A program made the translations under genes and the position numbers. The notes under the pieces were generated by a model. That model ran no database searches, was not told the origin of the DNA, and saw only the letters and a list, made by a program, of their open reading frames with translations. A DNA stretch of 64,000 bases from Fluviirhizobium alvei (lineage in GTDB: Bacteria; Pseudomonadota; Alphaproteobacteria; Rhizobiales; Rhizobiaceae): NCBI RefSeq assembly GCF_030551875.1, contig NZ_JAUOZU010000009.1, positions 124,001 through 188,000 on the forward strand. The letters are read 5' to 3'. Shown piece after piece: positions 18,928-28,165 of this stretch. Position 1 is the stretch's first letter; the number at the start of each line of letters is the position of its first letter.

Positions 18928-19869
18928 CTAATCCCCGTTTTTGACGCGTTTTGCAAGGGGGTGGTGCGTTTCCACCAGATCCCGCAGCTTTTCATCCAAT
19001 ATATGGGTATAGATTTGTGTCGTCGATATGTCCGAGTGACCGAGCAGTTCCTGCACCACGCGCAGGTCGGCGCCGCCGGCCAGGAGATGGCTCGCGAAAG
19101 CATGCCGAAGCACATGCGGTGACAGCGAGGCAGATGGTATTCCGGCGCGCGCGCCAAGGGATTTGAGATCACGGGCGAAGACCTGCCGCGCCAGATGTCC
19201 GGCCTCACCATCGGCCGGAAACAGGTAATCCTCCTCGCGCTCCCCATGTTCGTTCCGAAGCGCATCGGCATAGGCCCTGAGAGCCGCAATAGCGGTTCGG
19301 GTAAGCGGCACCAGCCGCTCCTTGTTACCCTTGCCGCGAATGATGAGATAGCGGCCATCCGCACCGAGCACGCTTGCCGGCAGGCTCACGAGCTCGCTCA
19401 CGCGCATGCCCGTCGAATAACAAAGCTCGATGAGTGCCAGAAGCCGCAGCCGTTCAAGCTGTCGGGGACCAGGTTGTCGAGCCTCTTCCTCGGCAAGGGC
19501 AATCAGCCGGCCCGCCTGCTCTTCGGAAAGCGTTTTCGGCAGCGCTCGTCCCTTCTTGGGGGAGTCGAGAATGCCGGTCGGATCATCCTCGCGGATGTTT
19601 TCGGCATAGAGGAACTTGTAGAATTGCCGGATCGCCGAGAGCCTGCGGGCCTGCGATGAGGCCTTGTAGCCCTCGGCTGTCATCCAGGACAGAAAGGCTG
19701 CGATATCCTGGGATGTGGCTCTTGCAAGGCTGGTGTTGCGTGTCTTGAGAAAGGCCGAAAGCTCGTCGAGGTCTTTCTCGTAGGATGAAAGCGTGTTGGC
19801 CGCAGCCCCCCGCTCGGCACTCATCATCTCAAGAAACGCTTCCGCATGCGCTGCTGAGAGATCGCGCAT
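18928..19869 (-). CDS. xerD: Site-specific tyrosine recombinase XerD
   Basis: A 313-residue recombinase. The SAM-like N-terminal domain ([19 protein letters not shown]) is followed by the catalytic domain with Arg in [12 protein letters not shown], Lys in [12 protein letters not shown], His-X-X-Arg in [14 protein letters not shown], and the Tyr in [14 protein letters not shown]. With XerC it resolves chromosome dimers at dif. The order small membrane protein, xerD, accA opposite aroK matches the Rhizobiaceae arrangement as I recall it. Confidence 0.95.
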   Translation of the reverse strand: MRDLSAAHAEAFLEMMSAERGAAANTLSSYEKDLDELSAFLKTRNTSLARATSQDIAAFLSWMTAEGYKASSQARRLSAIRQFYKFLYAENIREDDPTGILDSPKKGRALPKTLSEEQAGRLIALAEEEARQPGPRQLERLRLLALIELCYSTGMRVSELVSLPASVLGADGRYLIIRGKGNKERLVPLTRTAIAALRAYADALRNEHGEREEDYLFPADGEAGHLARQVFARDLKSLGARAGIPSASLSPHVLRHAFASHLLAGGADLRVVQELLGHSDISTTQIYTHILDEKLRDLVETHHPLAKRVKNGD

Positions 19870-19872
19870 GGC

Positions 19873-20031
19873 TCAGTTTCCCGTCTCGGGAGGGTTTGTC
19901 CGCTGCGAAGGAATTTCGATCGTTGCCTCCCGCTCACGCGGATCCACCAGATAGGCGAGCGAAAAAAGCACAGCATAGACAAGGCCGGCGATGATCGCGC
20001 ACCAGTAGAGGAAACGAAAGAGTGTCGGCAT
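19873..20031 (-). CDS. Small 52-residue single-pass membrane protein upstream of xerD
   Basis: A short gene found by reading the gap between xerD and aroK. ATG 20031 leads to a TGA at 19873-19875, three bases before the xerD start. The product begins MPTLFRFLYWCAIIAG and has one hydrophobic segment (about 5-27, ending LFSLAYLV) followed by a charged tail that starts DPREREATIEIP. The topology would be N-in or N-out with a 25-residue hydrophilic tail. Codon use and the tight spacing to xerD argue that it is real and co-transcribed. I do not know a function. Confidence 0.7.
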   Translation of the reverse strand: MPTLFRFLYWCAIIAGLVYAVLFSLAYLVDPREREATIEIPSQRTNPPETGN

Positions 20032-20198
20032 GGTTCCGGATGGCCCTCAAGGCACGATTCGATTGCAGGATGCGTGATCCTTTATGGGCGGGTGGATCGC
20101 ACAGCGCAAGCACGGCCTGCGACTTGACGCCATGCGTTCTTTTTCCCATAGGAACGGGAGGGGACAAAAACCTGCGGAATATGCCGGGAAAGGCCAAG

Positions 20199-20789
20199 AT
20201 GGAGCATGAGAACATCGATACGCACACGATGGCGGATCGTGCCCGGATGGCTCTCGGCAAGCGGAACCTGGTCCTCGTTGGCCTGATGGGCGCAGGAAAG
20301 TCCGCGATCGGCAAGATCGTCGCGGCCGATCTCGGCATCCCCTTCGTCGATTCCGACCACGAGATCGAGCGCGTGTCGCGCATGACCATTCCGGAGCTCT
20401 TCCAGGCCTATGGCGAACCGGAGTTCCGCCAGCTCGAAAAGCGGGTGATCGGTCGTCTGCTGGAAAGCGGACCGCGTGTGCTTTCGACCGGTGGCGGGGC
20501 CTTCGTCAACGCCGAAACACGGGACGCGATCAAGGCCAACAGCCTGTCGCTCTGGCTGGATGCCGATCTCGACACGCTATGGGAACGGGTGATCAAGCGC
20601 GACAATCGTCCGCTGCTGAAAACCGAAAACCCCAAGAAGACACTCGAAGACCTGATGATTGCGCGCTATCCGCTCTATGCAGAGGCAGATTTGCGGGTGA
20701 AATCGCGCGATGTGAAAAAGGATGTCATTGCCAGCGAGGTGATTGCGGCTGTGGCGGGAACACTGGTGACAAAAACCGATGAACACTGA
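20199..20789 (+). CDS. aroK: Shikimate kinase
   Basis: A 196-residue kinase. The P-loop [11 protein letters not shown] lies at about 28-38, and the shikimate-site motifs are present: [27 protein letters not shown] and the LID Arg in KRDNRPLL. It phosphorylates shikimate in the chorismate pathway. Several in-frame starts exist. ATG 20199 is chosen because GGAAAGG lies 5 bases upstream and the length fits the family. It overlaps aroB by 11 bases. Confidence 0.94.
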   Translation: MEHENIDTHTMADRARMALGKRNLVLVGLMGAGKSAIGKIVAADLGIPFVDSDHEIERVSRMTIPELFQAYGEPEFRQLEKRVIGRLLESGPRVLSTGGGAFVNAETRDAIKANSLSLWLDADLDTLWERVIKRDNRPLLKTENPKKTLEDLMIARYPLYAEADLRVKSRDVKKDVIASEVIAAVAGTLVTKTDEH

Positions 20790-21900
20790 AATCGAAAAGA
20801 ACGTCCGGGTCGAACTGGGCGATCGCGCCTATGATATTCTGATTGGCCCCGGATTGATTGCCCGTGCCGGTCGCGAGATTGCCGCGCGCCTCAAGGGCAA
20901 GCGCATGGCGGTCATTACCGATGAGCATGTCGCTCCGTTCTACCTCGCACCGCTGACGGAGAGCCTGGCCGCTGAAGGGATCCAGACCTTTCCGCTCGTG
21001 CTTCCCGCCGGCGAGAAGACCAAGAGCTTCGAGCATTTCATGACCGTTTGCGATCATGTGCTCGCAGCCAAAATCGAACGCAATGATGCGGTCATCGCGC
21101 TGGGTGGCGGTGTCATCGGCGATCTGACAGGTTTTGCAGCAGGCGTGGTTCGTCGCGGTACCCGCTTCATCCAGATTCCGACATCGCTTCTGGCGCAGGT
21201 CGATTCATCGGTCGGCGGCAAAACGGGCATCAACTCGCGCCATGGCAAGAACCTGATTGGCGTGTTCCATCAGCCCGATCTCGTTCTCGCTGACAGCGAT
21301 GTCCTCGATACCCTGAGCAAGCGCGAATTCCGCGCCGGTTATGCCGAAGTGGCCAAATATGGCCTGATCGACAAGCCGGATTTCTTCGAATGGCTGGAAG
21401 GTAACTGGCAGTCCGTGTTTGCCGGTGGCGAAGCCCGCATCAACGCCATTGCCGTTTCCTGTCAGGCCAAGGCCGATGTTGTTGCCAAGGACGAACGCGA
21501 AAACGGTCTGCGCGCGCTGCTCAATCTTGGCCACACATTCGGCCATGCCCTCGAAGCTGCCACCCAATATGACAGCGCTCGCCTCGTCCATGGCGAAGGC
21601 GTCTCGATCGGCATGGTCCTGGCGCACCAGTTTTCGGCCCGCATGAACCTCGCGAGCCCGGATCTCGCAAGGCGCGTCGAAGCCCATCTGAAAGCGGTCG
21701 GGCTGCCGGTGTCCATGGATCAGATCCCGGGGGAGCTGCCGCCGGCCGAGCAATTGCTTGAGGCGATCACCCAGGACAAGAAGGTCAAGGGCGGCAAGCT
21801 CACCTTCATCCTGACCCGCGGCCTCGGCGAAAGCTTCGTTGCCGACGATGTTCCGGCATCGGAAGTCCTGTCCTTCCTGAAGGAAAAGCTCGGGAGCTGA
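20779..21900 (+). CDS. aroB: 3-dehydroquinate synthase
   Basis: A 373-residue AroB. The NAD-binding [14 protein letters not shown], the metal/substrate segment [18 protein letters not shown], and the zinc ligands in [12 protein letters not shown] and HGEGVSIGM are all present. It converts DAHP to dehydroquinate, one step of the same pathway as AroK. The start lies within the end of aroK, so the two are translationally coupled. Confidence 0.96.
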   Translation: MNTEIEKNVRVELGDRAYDILIGPGLIARAGREIAARLKGKRMAVITDEHVAPFYLAPLTESLAAEGIQTFPLVLPAGEKTKSFEHFMTVCDHVLAAKIERNDAVIALGGGVIGDLTGFAAGVVRRGTRFIQIPTSLLAQVDSSVGGKTGINSRHGKNLIGVFHQPDLVLADSDVLDTLSKREFRAGYAEVAKYGLIDKPDFFEWLEGNWQSVFAGGEARINAIAVSCQAKADVVAKDERENGLRALLNLGHTFGHALEAATQYDSARLVHGEGVSIGMVLAHQFSARMNLASPDLARRVEAHLKAVGLPVSMDQIPGELPPAEQLLEAITQDKKVKGGKLTFILTRGLGESFVADDVPASEVLSFLKEKLGS

Positions 21901-21904
21901 GCCG

Positions 21905-22729
21905 ATGAGCCTCGTGGCATTCCTTCGCCGGATCTTCGGCTTTTTGCTTTCCGGTGGGGATGGTGAGGCTGCCCCGGCAGCCCGCGAGGGTAACGGCGAG
22001 GGCAATGGGCGCTCGCCGCGCGATCGGGTCAACCCGTTTGAGGATTTCGACGAGCGCGAAATCTCTGATATCATGATCCATCGCACCGCCATGCAGGCCA
22101 TCAATGCCGATGATCCGCCGGAGGCCAATGTGCGGGCCATCCTCGACAGTCCCTTCACGCGGCTGCCGGTCTGGCGAGGCTCGAACGACAATATCGTCGG
22201 CGTCGTCCATGCCAAAGATCTATTGCGGGCCCTGATCGAAACCGATGCCACGCCGTCGACGATCGATATCCTCAAGGTCGCCGACAAGCCCTGGTTCGTG
22301 CCCGATACGACCAGCCTCAAGGATCAGCTGGCGGCCTTCCTCAAGCGAAAAACCCATTTCGCCGTGGTGGTCGATGAATATGGCGAGGTCGAAGGCATCG
22401 TCACCATGCAGGACATTCTGGAAGAAGTGCTCGGCGACATCGCCGACGAGCACGACCCGCAGCTGGCCGGTGTGCGGCGTGAAGCCGATGGGTCGATCGT
22501 CGTCGATGGTTCGGTCAGCATCCGCGACCTCAACCGCGCTTTGGGCTGGTCGCTGCCGGATGAGGACGCGACGACCATTGCAGGGCTTGTCATCTACGAA
22601 TCCCGCACCATTCCCGAACAGCGGCAGGCCTTTACCTTTCACGGCAAACGTTTTGTGGTGATGAAGCGGGTCAAGAACCGCATCACGCGTCTGCGCATCC
22701 GTCCCGCCATCGAAGCGGACAAAGGCTAA
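21905..22729 (+). CDS. CorC/HlyC-type CBS domain protein lacking the CNNM (DUF21) membrane domain
   Basis: A 274-residue protein with a CBS pair (about 55-175, SDIMIHRTAMQAINADDPPE and RKTHFAVVVDEYGEVEGIV) and a CorC_HlyC domain (about 190-270, ADGSIVVDGSVSIRDLNRALGW). The C-terminal two thirds look like the transporter-associated protein that usually follows aroB in Rhizobiaceae. Those relatives, as I recall them, are about 430 residues and begin with four membrane helices. Here they are replaced by a short hydrophobic start (SLVAFLRRIFGFLLSGG) and a Gly/Glu/Arg-rich linker. It follows aroB by 4 bases, so there is no room for a lost upstream exon-like segment. Confidence 0.85.
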   Translation: MSLVAFLRRIFGFLLSGGDGEAAPAAREGNGEGNGRSPRDRVNPFEDFDEREISDIMIHRTAMQAINADDPPEANVRAILDSPFTRLPVWRGSNDNIVGVVHAKDLLRALIETDATPSTIDILKVADKPWFVPDTTSLKDQLAAFLKRKTHFAVVVDEYGEVEGIVTMQDILEEVLGDIADEHDPQLAGVRREADGSIVVDGSVSIRDLNRALGWSLPDEDATTIAGLVIYESRTIPEQRQAFTFHGKRFVVMKRVKNRITRLRIRPAIEADKG

Positions 22730-22733
22730 CTGA

Positions 22734-23609
22734 TCACCCTTTCGGTTGCCGGGCCTCCAGTTCGAGATAGAGGGCGGCATGATCGAGATCCGCCCCCTTC
22801 ATCCCGTGGACCAGATGGTCGTATCGCGTCTGCTGCAGCGCCGAGATCGGCAGTTCGAGGCCAAGAGAGGTGGCTTCTTCGAGGAGATTGTTGAGATCCT
22901 TGAGTTGTAGCGACGAGCGTCCGCCCGGCGCATAATCACCCGCAGCCATGCGGCGTCCATGCTGCTGCAGGATGATCGAATCGGCAAAGCCGCCCTTGAG
23001 CGCTTCGCGAAACCGGTCGACATCGGCGCCGCCCTTCGCCATCAGCAACATGGCCTCGGCGACAATGCCGATGGTTGCTGCGACAATGGCCTGATTGGCA
23101 AGCTTCGCCCGTTGTCCGGAGCCCGAAGGACCGACTAGAACCGGACGACCGAGCAGGCGCAGGACCGGCTCGGCACGGGCAAAGACCTCCGCCTTCCCGC
23201 CGGCCATGATCGCGAGCGTCGCCTCCGTCGCGCCGCGCGTGCCGCCGGAGACCGGTGCATCGAGATGGTCGATGCCATGGCTTTCGAGGAGTGCCGCATG
23301 CGCCTCCGCTTCGGACGGTTTGATCGAGCTCATATCCACCACGATCGCCCCTTTGGGTGCCGCGCCTGCAACGCCATGATCTTCGAGCAGCGCACCGACC
23401 GCTGCACCATCCGTCACCATGGTGAAGATGAGATCGGCTTTCGAGACGGCGGCAGCTGGCGTCTCGGCAATCCGGGCGCCATGTTCGGCCAGCGGAAGCG
23501 CCTTTTCGATGCTGCGGTTCCACACCGTTACGGAATAGCCGGCAGCAAGAAGGTTGCGCACCATCGGCGCTCCCATAAGCCCGGTTCCGAGAAAGGCAAT
23601 GGTCTGCAT
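22734..23609 (-). CDS. NAD(P)-dependent beta-hydroxyacid dehydrogenase (GarR/HIBADH family)
   Basis: A 291-residue member of the 3-hydroxyisobutyrate / tartronate-semialdehyde reductase family. The Rossmann motif FLGTGLMGAPMVRNLLAAGYSVTVWNR opens the protein, the substrate motif DAPVSGGTRGATEATLAIMAGG follows, and the catalytic Lys is in GSGQRAKLANQAIVA. Substrate specificity is unclear. It follows the DSD1-type gene by 61 bases on the same strand and may be the last gene of that cluster. ATG 23609 is chosen over a TTG at 23627. Confidence 0.87.
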   Translation of the reverse strand: MQTIAFLGTGLMGAPMVRNLLAAGYSVTVWNRSIEKALPLAEHGARIAETPAAAVSKADLIFTMVTDGAAVGALLEDHGVAGAAPKGAIVVDMSSIKPSEAEAHAALLESHGIDHLDAPVSGGTRGATEATLAIMAGGKAEVFARAEPVLRLLGRPVLVGPSGSGQRAKLANQAIVAATIGIVAEAMLLMAKGGADVDRFREALKGGFADSIILQQHGRRMAAGDYAPGGRSSLQLKDLNNLLEEATSLGLELPISALQQTRYDHLVHGMKGADLDHAALYLELEARQPKG

Positions 23610-23670
23610 GGTCACCCCCGTCGACAAGAGGGACGATCCCTATCATCGGGAGCTGGTCTGCGGCAACCGT

Positions 23671-24834
23671 TCAGCCGGTTGGCAGGGGTTGCCAATGGTC
23701 GATGATTATCCCGCCCGAATAGACTGCAATGGCACCGAACTGTTGCAGAACGGCTTCGCTCTGGGTTGGGCGGAAGAAAACGAAATCGCCAACGTTCACG
23801 GGGCTTGAAGAGGGCAGGCCCATGAATTGCTGGTTGGAACTGTGGCCGAAAAGGCTGTTATCGGCGAGACCGTCCGGATGGACGGGCTCGGCCATCCATT
23901 TGCCGCCATAGATGAAACAACCCTTATTCGGAAAAAGCCCCAGCTTTTTCAGAACAGTCGTCATCCATTCCGGACCCGGCAATTGGGCGGTCCCCATCTT
24001 GAGGATCGGTGTGGCGATGAAGAGTGCCGGCGAAAGTGCGGGTAGGCCTGCATCGAAATCGGTCGGCTTCAAAAGGCCGGATCCGATCGACAGGTCGTTG
24101 ATATCGGCATGCGAAAGATACCGGGTGATCGTCTGGCTGCCGCCGGTATTGATGATGCTGCGCATGGTGGCTGGCAGCGCGTCAATGAAGCCCTTCAGAC
24201 GCGCGTCGACGTTTCGCGCCTCGCGGGCCGGTCCGCCGAAAAGGGCGGGAATTGAACCGATATGCGGCTCATAACCCATCAACCCTTCGGCGCCAAGTTC
24301 CGGGCAAACGTTAAGCTCTGACACTGCCTCGGCGAGATCGGCTGGCGTCGCGAAACCACCGCGATGCAGGCCGACATCGACTTCGAAAGCGATGCGCAAC
24401 CGGATACCATAGCGTCGCGCCACCGCCGCATAGGCCTGGAGCCGCTCCTTCGTATCCACAAGTTGGACAACCTGGTCTGAAAACCGGGCGCGTTCGGCAG
24501 GTGCCATGGCTTCGAGAAAGCGATCGAGCCCTTCTGTGGGCATCGGTTTGCCAAACAGAAGCTCGGCATCGGGGAAAGCCTCAAGCACTGCGCGCGCGAC
24601 CGGCAGATGAAAGGTCATGATATGGCGGCTCTGCAACCGGTCCCTGACATGGGTCAGCAGCGGCATGCAGGCGAGCGACTTGTCCACCAGCCTCAGATGT
24701 TTCTCCGGCGGCAACCGATCCTTGAGCCAGTCGATATTGCTGTCCAGTCGATCGCGATCGATGACGAGGGTGGGCTGAAAGTGGCCGGCCTCCCTGAGTG
24801 CAGCAGTCAGGCCGGCGAAATAGACATCGGTCAT
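23671..24834 (-). CDS. DSD1-family PLP-dependent enzyme (D-threonine aldolase / amino acid deaminase-like)
   Basis: A 387-residue fold-type III PLP enzyme of the alanine-racemase-N plus D-serine-dehydratase-like class. The PLP-binding Lys52 is in LRLVDKSLACMP. The C-terminal metal site typical of the class appears as DFVFFRPTQSE after GHSSNQQFMGL. Family members cleave beta-hydroxy-D-amino acids or deaminate D-serine. The exact reaction is unknown. Its start overlaps the lactone oxidase stop by 4 bases, so the two enzymes are translationally coupled and probably act in one pathway. Confidence 0.85.
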   Translation of the reverse strand: MTDVYFAGLTAALREAGHFQPTLVIDRDRLDSNIDWLKDRLPPEKHLRLVDKSLACMPLLTHVRDRLQSRHIMTFHLPVARAVLEAFPDAELLFGKPMPTEGLDRFLEAMAPAERARFSDQVVQLVDTKERLQAYAAVARRYGIRLRIAFEVDVGLHRGGFATPADLAEAVSELNVCPELGAEGLMGYEPHIGSIPALFGGPAREARNVDARLKGFIDALPATMRSIINTGGSQTITRYLSHADINDLSIGSGLLKPTDFDAGLPALSPALFIATPILKMGTAQLPGPEWMTTVLKKLGLFPNKGCFIYGGKWMAEPVHPDGLADNSLFGHSSNQQFMGLPSSSPVNVGDFVFFRPTQSEAVLQQFGAIAVYSGGIIIDHWQPLPTG

Positions 24835-26108
24835 CCATCCAGTCCGATCAGGCGGGCAATATAGGGCGAGACGAAACGATTGTCCGGGTCGAGCTCCCGT
24901 CGCACATCCATGGCATCCTTCCAGCGCGGATAAAGCCGGGCAAGATCGGCGCCTGTCAGCGTGTGCATCTTGCCCCAGTGCGGGCGTCCACCATGCCGCT
25001 TGAAGATCGGCTCGATGGCGGCAAAGTAGGGGTAGGGATCTTCAAGCGCATCATGGTGCACGGCGATCGAGCAGGTCGGGCGCTTGTAGAACGGGCTCAG
25101 CCACATCTCATCAGCAGCAACGGTGCGCACTTCGAGCGGGAAATAGACCTCGGGGAAATGTTTCTCGCCGAGCGCGATGATCTCGGCAATCGCTTTCGGA
25201 CCTTCCTCGATCGGAACGTGATATTCCATCTCGTTGAAGCGCGTCCGGCGGTCGCTGGTATAGACCTTCAGCCATTCCTCGACATAGTCTTCCCGCGGCA
25301 TTTTCCGCAAGGCGCCGGCGATCAGCTTGCGTCTCGCCCACGGAATGTAACGCAGATAGGTTCTCAGCATTTTCAGCGTCTTCAGGCCATCTTCATCTTC
25401 TTCGGGCGGCCGGGATGTTGCCGGTTCATCGGTCAGATCGCTCGAGACGAAAATCGCGGACGATGAAAAGGGCACATAGAAGAATTCGGCAGACCGATGT
25501 CCCTGCATCATCGGGAAGAAGTTGGCGAGCATATCGCTGATGGGCAGCACATAACGGCGCTTGTGCAAGCGGTAGGATTGCATGTTTTTCAGCGTCACCT
25601 GCGTGAGAATGCCAAAGCAGCCAAGCGCAACCCCGATTGCCTGCAGCATTTCCGCATTGTCGGCCTTCGAGTAGCGACGGATTGCACCCTTGCCATCCAC
25701 GAATTCCACGTCTTCCACCAGCGTATGGTACGCGCCGAGGGTTGAGCCGGTGCCATGGGTAGCCGTCCCGAGGGCTCCCGCCAAGGTCTGCTGGTCGATA
25801 TCGCCCATGTTGGCCAGCGCCTGGTCGATGCTATGAAGGATCTGGGTCAGTTCGCCCAGTCGCGTTCCGGCGCCGACGGTTGCGGTGCATGCGCTGCTGT
25901 CGTGCCCCTTCAGACCGGAAAGCGCGTTGACCGAAACGATGGTGCCATCGCTCGGAACGAGCTGGGTGAAGGAATGGCCCGATCCCGTCACCCGCACCGG
26001 CCCCGGCGCTGTTTGGACCACATCCTGCAGCTGTTCGATCGTTTGGGGTCTGGCCATGAGCTTCGGCTGTGCCGCATGCATGCCCGACCAGTTTTTCCAG
26101 TCCGCCAT
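24831..26108 (-). CDS. FAD-linked sugar 1,4-lactone oxidase (D-arabinono-1,4-lactone oxidase family)
   Basis: A 425-residue flavoprotein of the aldonolactone oxidoreductase / alditol oxidase group. The FAD-attachment segment VTGSGHSFTQL puts His45 at the position that binds FAD covalently in this family. GALGTATHGTGSTLG is the second FAD-domain motif, and the C-terminal signature PHWGKMH is intact. Such enzymes oxidise sugar lactones or sugar alcohols with oxygen. It lies 11 bases after the MFS gene and overlaps the PLP-enzyme gene. The real substrate is not predictable from the sequence. Confidence 0.88.
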   Translation of the reverse strand: MADWKNWSGMHAAQPKLMARPQTIEQLQDVVQTAPGPVRVTGSGHSFTQLVPSDGTIVSVNALSGLKGHDSSACTATVGAGTRLGELTQILHSIDQALANMGDIDQQTLAGALGTATHGTGSTLGAYHTLVEDVEFVDGKGAIRRYSKADNAEMLQAIGVALGCFGILTQVTLKNMQSYRLHKRRYVLPISDMLANFFPMMQGHRSAEFFYVPFSSSAIFVSSDLTDEPATSRPPEEDEDGLKTLKMLRTYLRYIPWARRKLIAGALRKMPREDYVEEWLKVYTSDRRTRFNEMEYHVPIEEGPKAIAEIIALGEKHFPEVYFPLEVRTVAADEMWLSPFYKRPTCSIAVHHDALEDPYPYFAAIEPIFKRHGGRPHWGKMHTLTGADLARLYPRWKDAMDVRRELDPDNRFVSPYIARLIGLDG

Positions 26109-26119
26109 TGATGTTCCCT

Positions 26120-27304
26120 CTAGTTTTTTCTTTGTATCGCGATCGCCAGAACGAAAAAGAGGAGGCTGCCGATTGCGGCTCCCAGACCGAACCAGGCCGT
26201 TCCGCGAAAATCGGTGGCAGTTATGAAGGCCGCTGCGCCGGCGGGGCCAAGAGCGGCGCCGAAGAGTTGCGCAGCGGGAACCAAAAGCGCCGTTTTGCGG
26301 CTCTCATCCACCTCGATAGTCATCCCGATCTGCCATGGCACGACGAACAGCCACAGGAAGCCGGTTGCCAGAACCAGAACCCAGAACAGCCAGAGCGGCG
26401 GACCGGAGGTAAAGAGGCCCGTAATCACGATCGCGACAATGGCTGCCCCTGCGATGACCAGCCGGAAATCGATCCTGTTCACCAAGAGCGTGGCGATGCC
26501 GGCGCCGATCACCTGCGCCGCAAGGCTGGCAGAGACCATGACGCCGACCGTGGTCGCGTCGATGCCGAACTGCGCGCCGAGTGGTTCGAGAAAGGCCCAG
26601 ATGGCGCCAATGAAAAGATAGAGCGAAAAAATCGACAGCAACGCAGCCCAGGAGGCGAAGTTCGTTTTCCTCTTGGTCTCTTCGGCAGTCGAAGTGCTGT
26701 CGGAAAGAGGCTGATAGGCAGCGGGCAGCAATGGTACCAGAACGGCGGTCAGGAGGGTTGCTCCTACCAGAACCGCGAACCCGCCTCCGGACCCATTGGC
26801 CGGAATGACCCAGAGAGCCAGAACCAGGGCCAGCGCACTCTGCAGAAGGGTCTGTATCAGCACGAACCAGCCGCCGCTGCGCGACGGCGAGGCCGCGCGG
26901 GCAATCATTTCCACGGCGATCGCGACCAATCCCCCTTCTGCGAGGCCCGAAAGGCTGCGGGCCGCAATCAATGTGGCAGTGGAGGGTGCCATGGCCGTTG
27001 CCGCATGGCCGGCGGCAACAAGACAAAGAAGAAGCAGTGCCTTGAGGCGAATGTGCGTGCCGGACAGAAAGATCGGAAAGACCACGGAGCCGAGGCCGAT
27101 GGCGATGATTTCAAGCGTTGCCATGATGGCAAGCGCATCAAAACTGATTCGCCCTTCCGTCAACAGGCTTCCAAGCAGCAAGGGCTGCAACCCGAGGATC
27201 AAAAGGCCTACGGACCCCATGAACAGTGCGGATGCGACCGCCCGAAACGGATAATCGCTGCTAAAACTCTCGCCAGTCGGCGTTCCAGCGTCAAATTGCG
27301 TCAT
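26120..27304 (-). CDS. MFS transporter
   Basis: A 394-residue major-facilitator protein with about 12 hydrophobic segments, for example ASALFMGSVGLLILGLQPLLLG near the start and SWAALLSIFSLYLFIGAIWAFL in the second half. No strong subgroup motif is visible, so the substrate is unknown. It is the first gene of the cluster leading to the lactone oxidase and PLP enzyme, and is divergent from a TetR gene, the usual arrangement for a locally repressed transporter. Confidence 0.88.
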   Translation of the reverse strand: MTQFDAGTPTGESFSSDYPFRAVASALFMGSVGLLILGLQPLLLGSLLTEGRISFDALAIMATLEIIAIGLGSVVFPIFLSGTHIRLKALLLLCLVAAGHAATAMAPSTATLIAARSLSGLAEGGLVAIAVEMIARAASPSRSGGWFVLIQTLLQSALALVLALWVIPANGSGGGFAVLVGATLLTAVLVPLLPAAYQPLSDSTSTAEETKRKTNFASWAALLSIFSLYLFIGAIWAFLEPLGAQFGIDATTVGVMVSASLAAQVIGAGIATLLVNRIDFRLVIAGAAIVAIVITGLFTSGPPLWLFWVLVLATGFLWLFVVPWQIGMTIEVDESRKTALLVPAAQLFGAALGPAGAAAFITATDFRGTAWFGLGAAIGSLLFFVLAIAIQRKN

Positions 27305-27366
27305 ATCCGTCGCGCACTTACTTGCATTTGCACGTTAGCCCGATCTAAAAGAAAGAGATGGCGAAA

Positions 27367-27385
27367 ATCTGACACTTGATCAGAT
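27367..27385. promoter_or_regulatory. Candidate TetR operator between the MFS and TetR genes
   Basis: ATCTGA-CACTTGA-TCAGAT, a 6-bp perfect inverted repeat with a 7-base spacer, lies in the 117-base divergent gap, 37 bases before the TetR start. TetR proteins usually bind palindromes of this length in such gaps. The match is short, so this is a suggestion. Confidence 0.4.
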
Positions 27386-27421
27386 CTTAGTCAATAGCAC
27401 CGATAACAGAAGACTGGTTGC

Positions 27422-28063
27422 ATGGCCGAAGCTGCTGATCACCAACTGAGACGCCCTCCGAAACAGGAGCGCAGCAGGGAAAGGGTTGACGAGATCCTTG
27501 CCGCAACCAAGAAGCTTATTGGCGAGAAAGGAATCGATGCTGTCAAGATGCGGGAGATTGCCGCATTGGCTGGCGGCCCGATTTCTTCGGTCTATCAGTA
27601 TTTTCCCAACAAGTCCGCGATCATTGCCCTGCTCTTCAGCCGGTGGGCGAATGAACTGACCGAAATGCTGGGCAAGCGGCTGGAAGACGTTCATTCGGCG
27701 GATGACCTGAACCGGGTCGCCAACGATCTGCTCGACTATTATCACATCCGCATCCGGTCCGACCGGTCCATCCTTGATCTTCTTGTCGCCGTACAGGCCG
27801 ACAAGGCATTGAAAAACGTCGATATTGCCGAAACCCGCATTCAGGCGCGCATGTTCTGCGAGCGCGGCAAGGGTTTTGTTCGTCCCGACATGATGGACGA
27901 ATTCGAGCGCGTGACATTCCTGATGCTGCAGTTGGCCTTCGGTGCCATCCGGTTGGCGCTGATCGTTCCGGAAGACGAAGCGGACGGCATCCTCAATGCT
28001 TACAGGACCATGATTGCGGCGCAACTGGTTGCCTTCAGCACGCCCGAATCCCGTTCGACCTGA
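27422..28063 (+). CDS. TetR/AcrR family transcriptional regulator
   Basis: A 213-residue regulator. The N-terminal HTH (about 15-65) has the pattern RERVDEILAATKKLIGEKGIDAVKMREIAALAGGPISSVYQYFPNK in two parts, with GPISSVYQYF as the recognition helix region. The C-terminal half is the helical ligand/dimer domain, which is variable. It is divergent from the MFS cluster and probably represses it in response to an unknown ligand. Confidence 0.92.
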   Translation: MAEAADHQLRRPPKQERSRERVDEILAATKKLIGEKGIDAVKMREIAALAGGPISSVYQYFPNKSAIIALLFSRWANELTEMLGKRLEDVHSADDLNRVANDLLDYYHIRIRSDRSILDLLVAVQADKALKNVDIAETRIQARMFCERGKGFVRPDMMDEFERVTFLMLQLAFGAIRLALIVPEDEADGILNAYRTMIAAQLVAFSTPESRST

Positions 28064-28071
28064 TCGCCGAA

Positions 28072-28114
28072 ATAAAAAAGCCCGGCCGCTTTGCTGGGAG
28101 GCAAGGGACCGGGC
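28072..28114 (-). terminator. Intrinsic terminator of the DUF1127 gene
   Basis: On the minus strand GCCCGG ... CCGGGC, with an inner CCTTGC/GCAAAG pairing, is followed by TTTTTTA. A second hairpin, GCAGGGT / ACCCTGC (28121-28147), lies between it and the gene. The long 3' untranslated region with two hairpins is notable for a small gene. Confidence 0.75.
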
Positions 28115-28165
28115 AAGAAGGCAGGGTATGCTTGGCGGACACCCTGCGGGGAAAAGGAACGAAGG

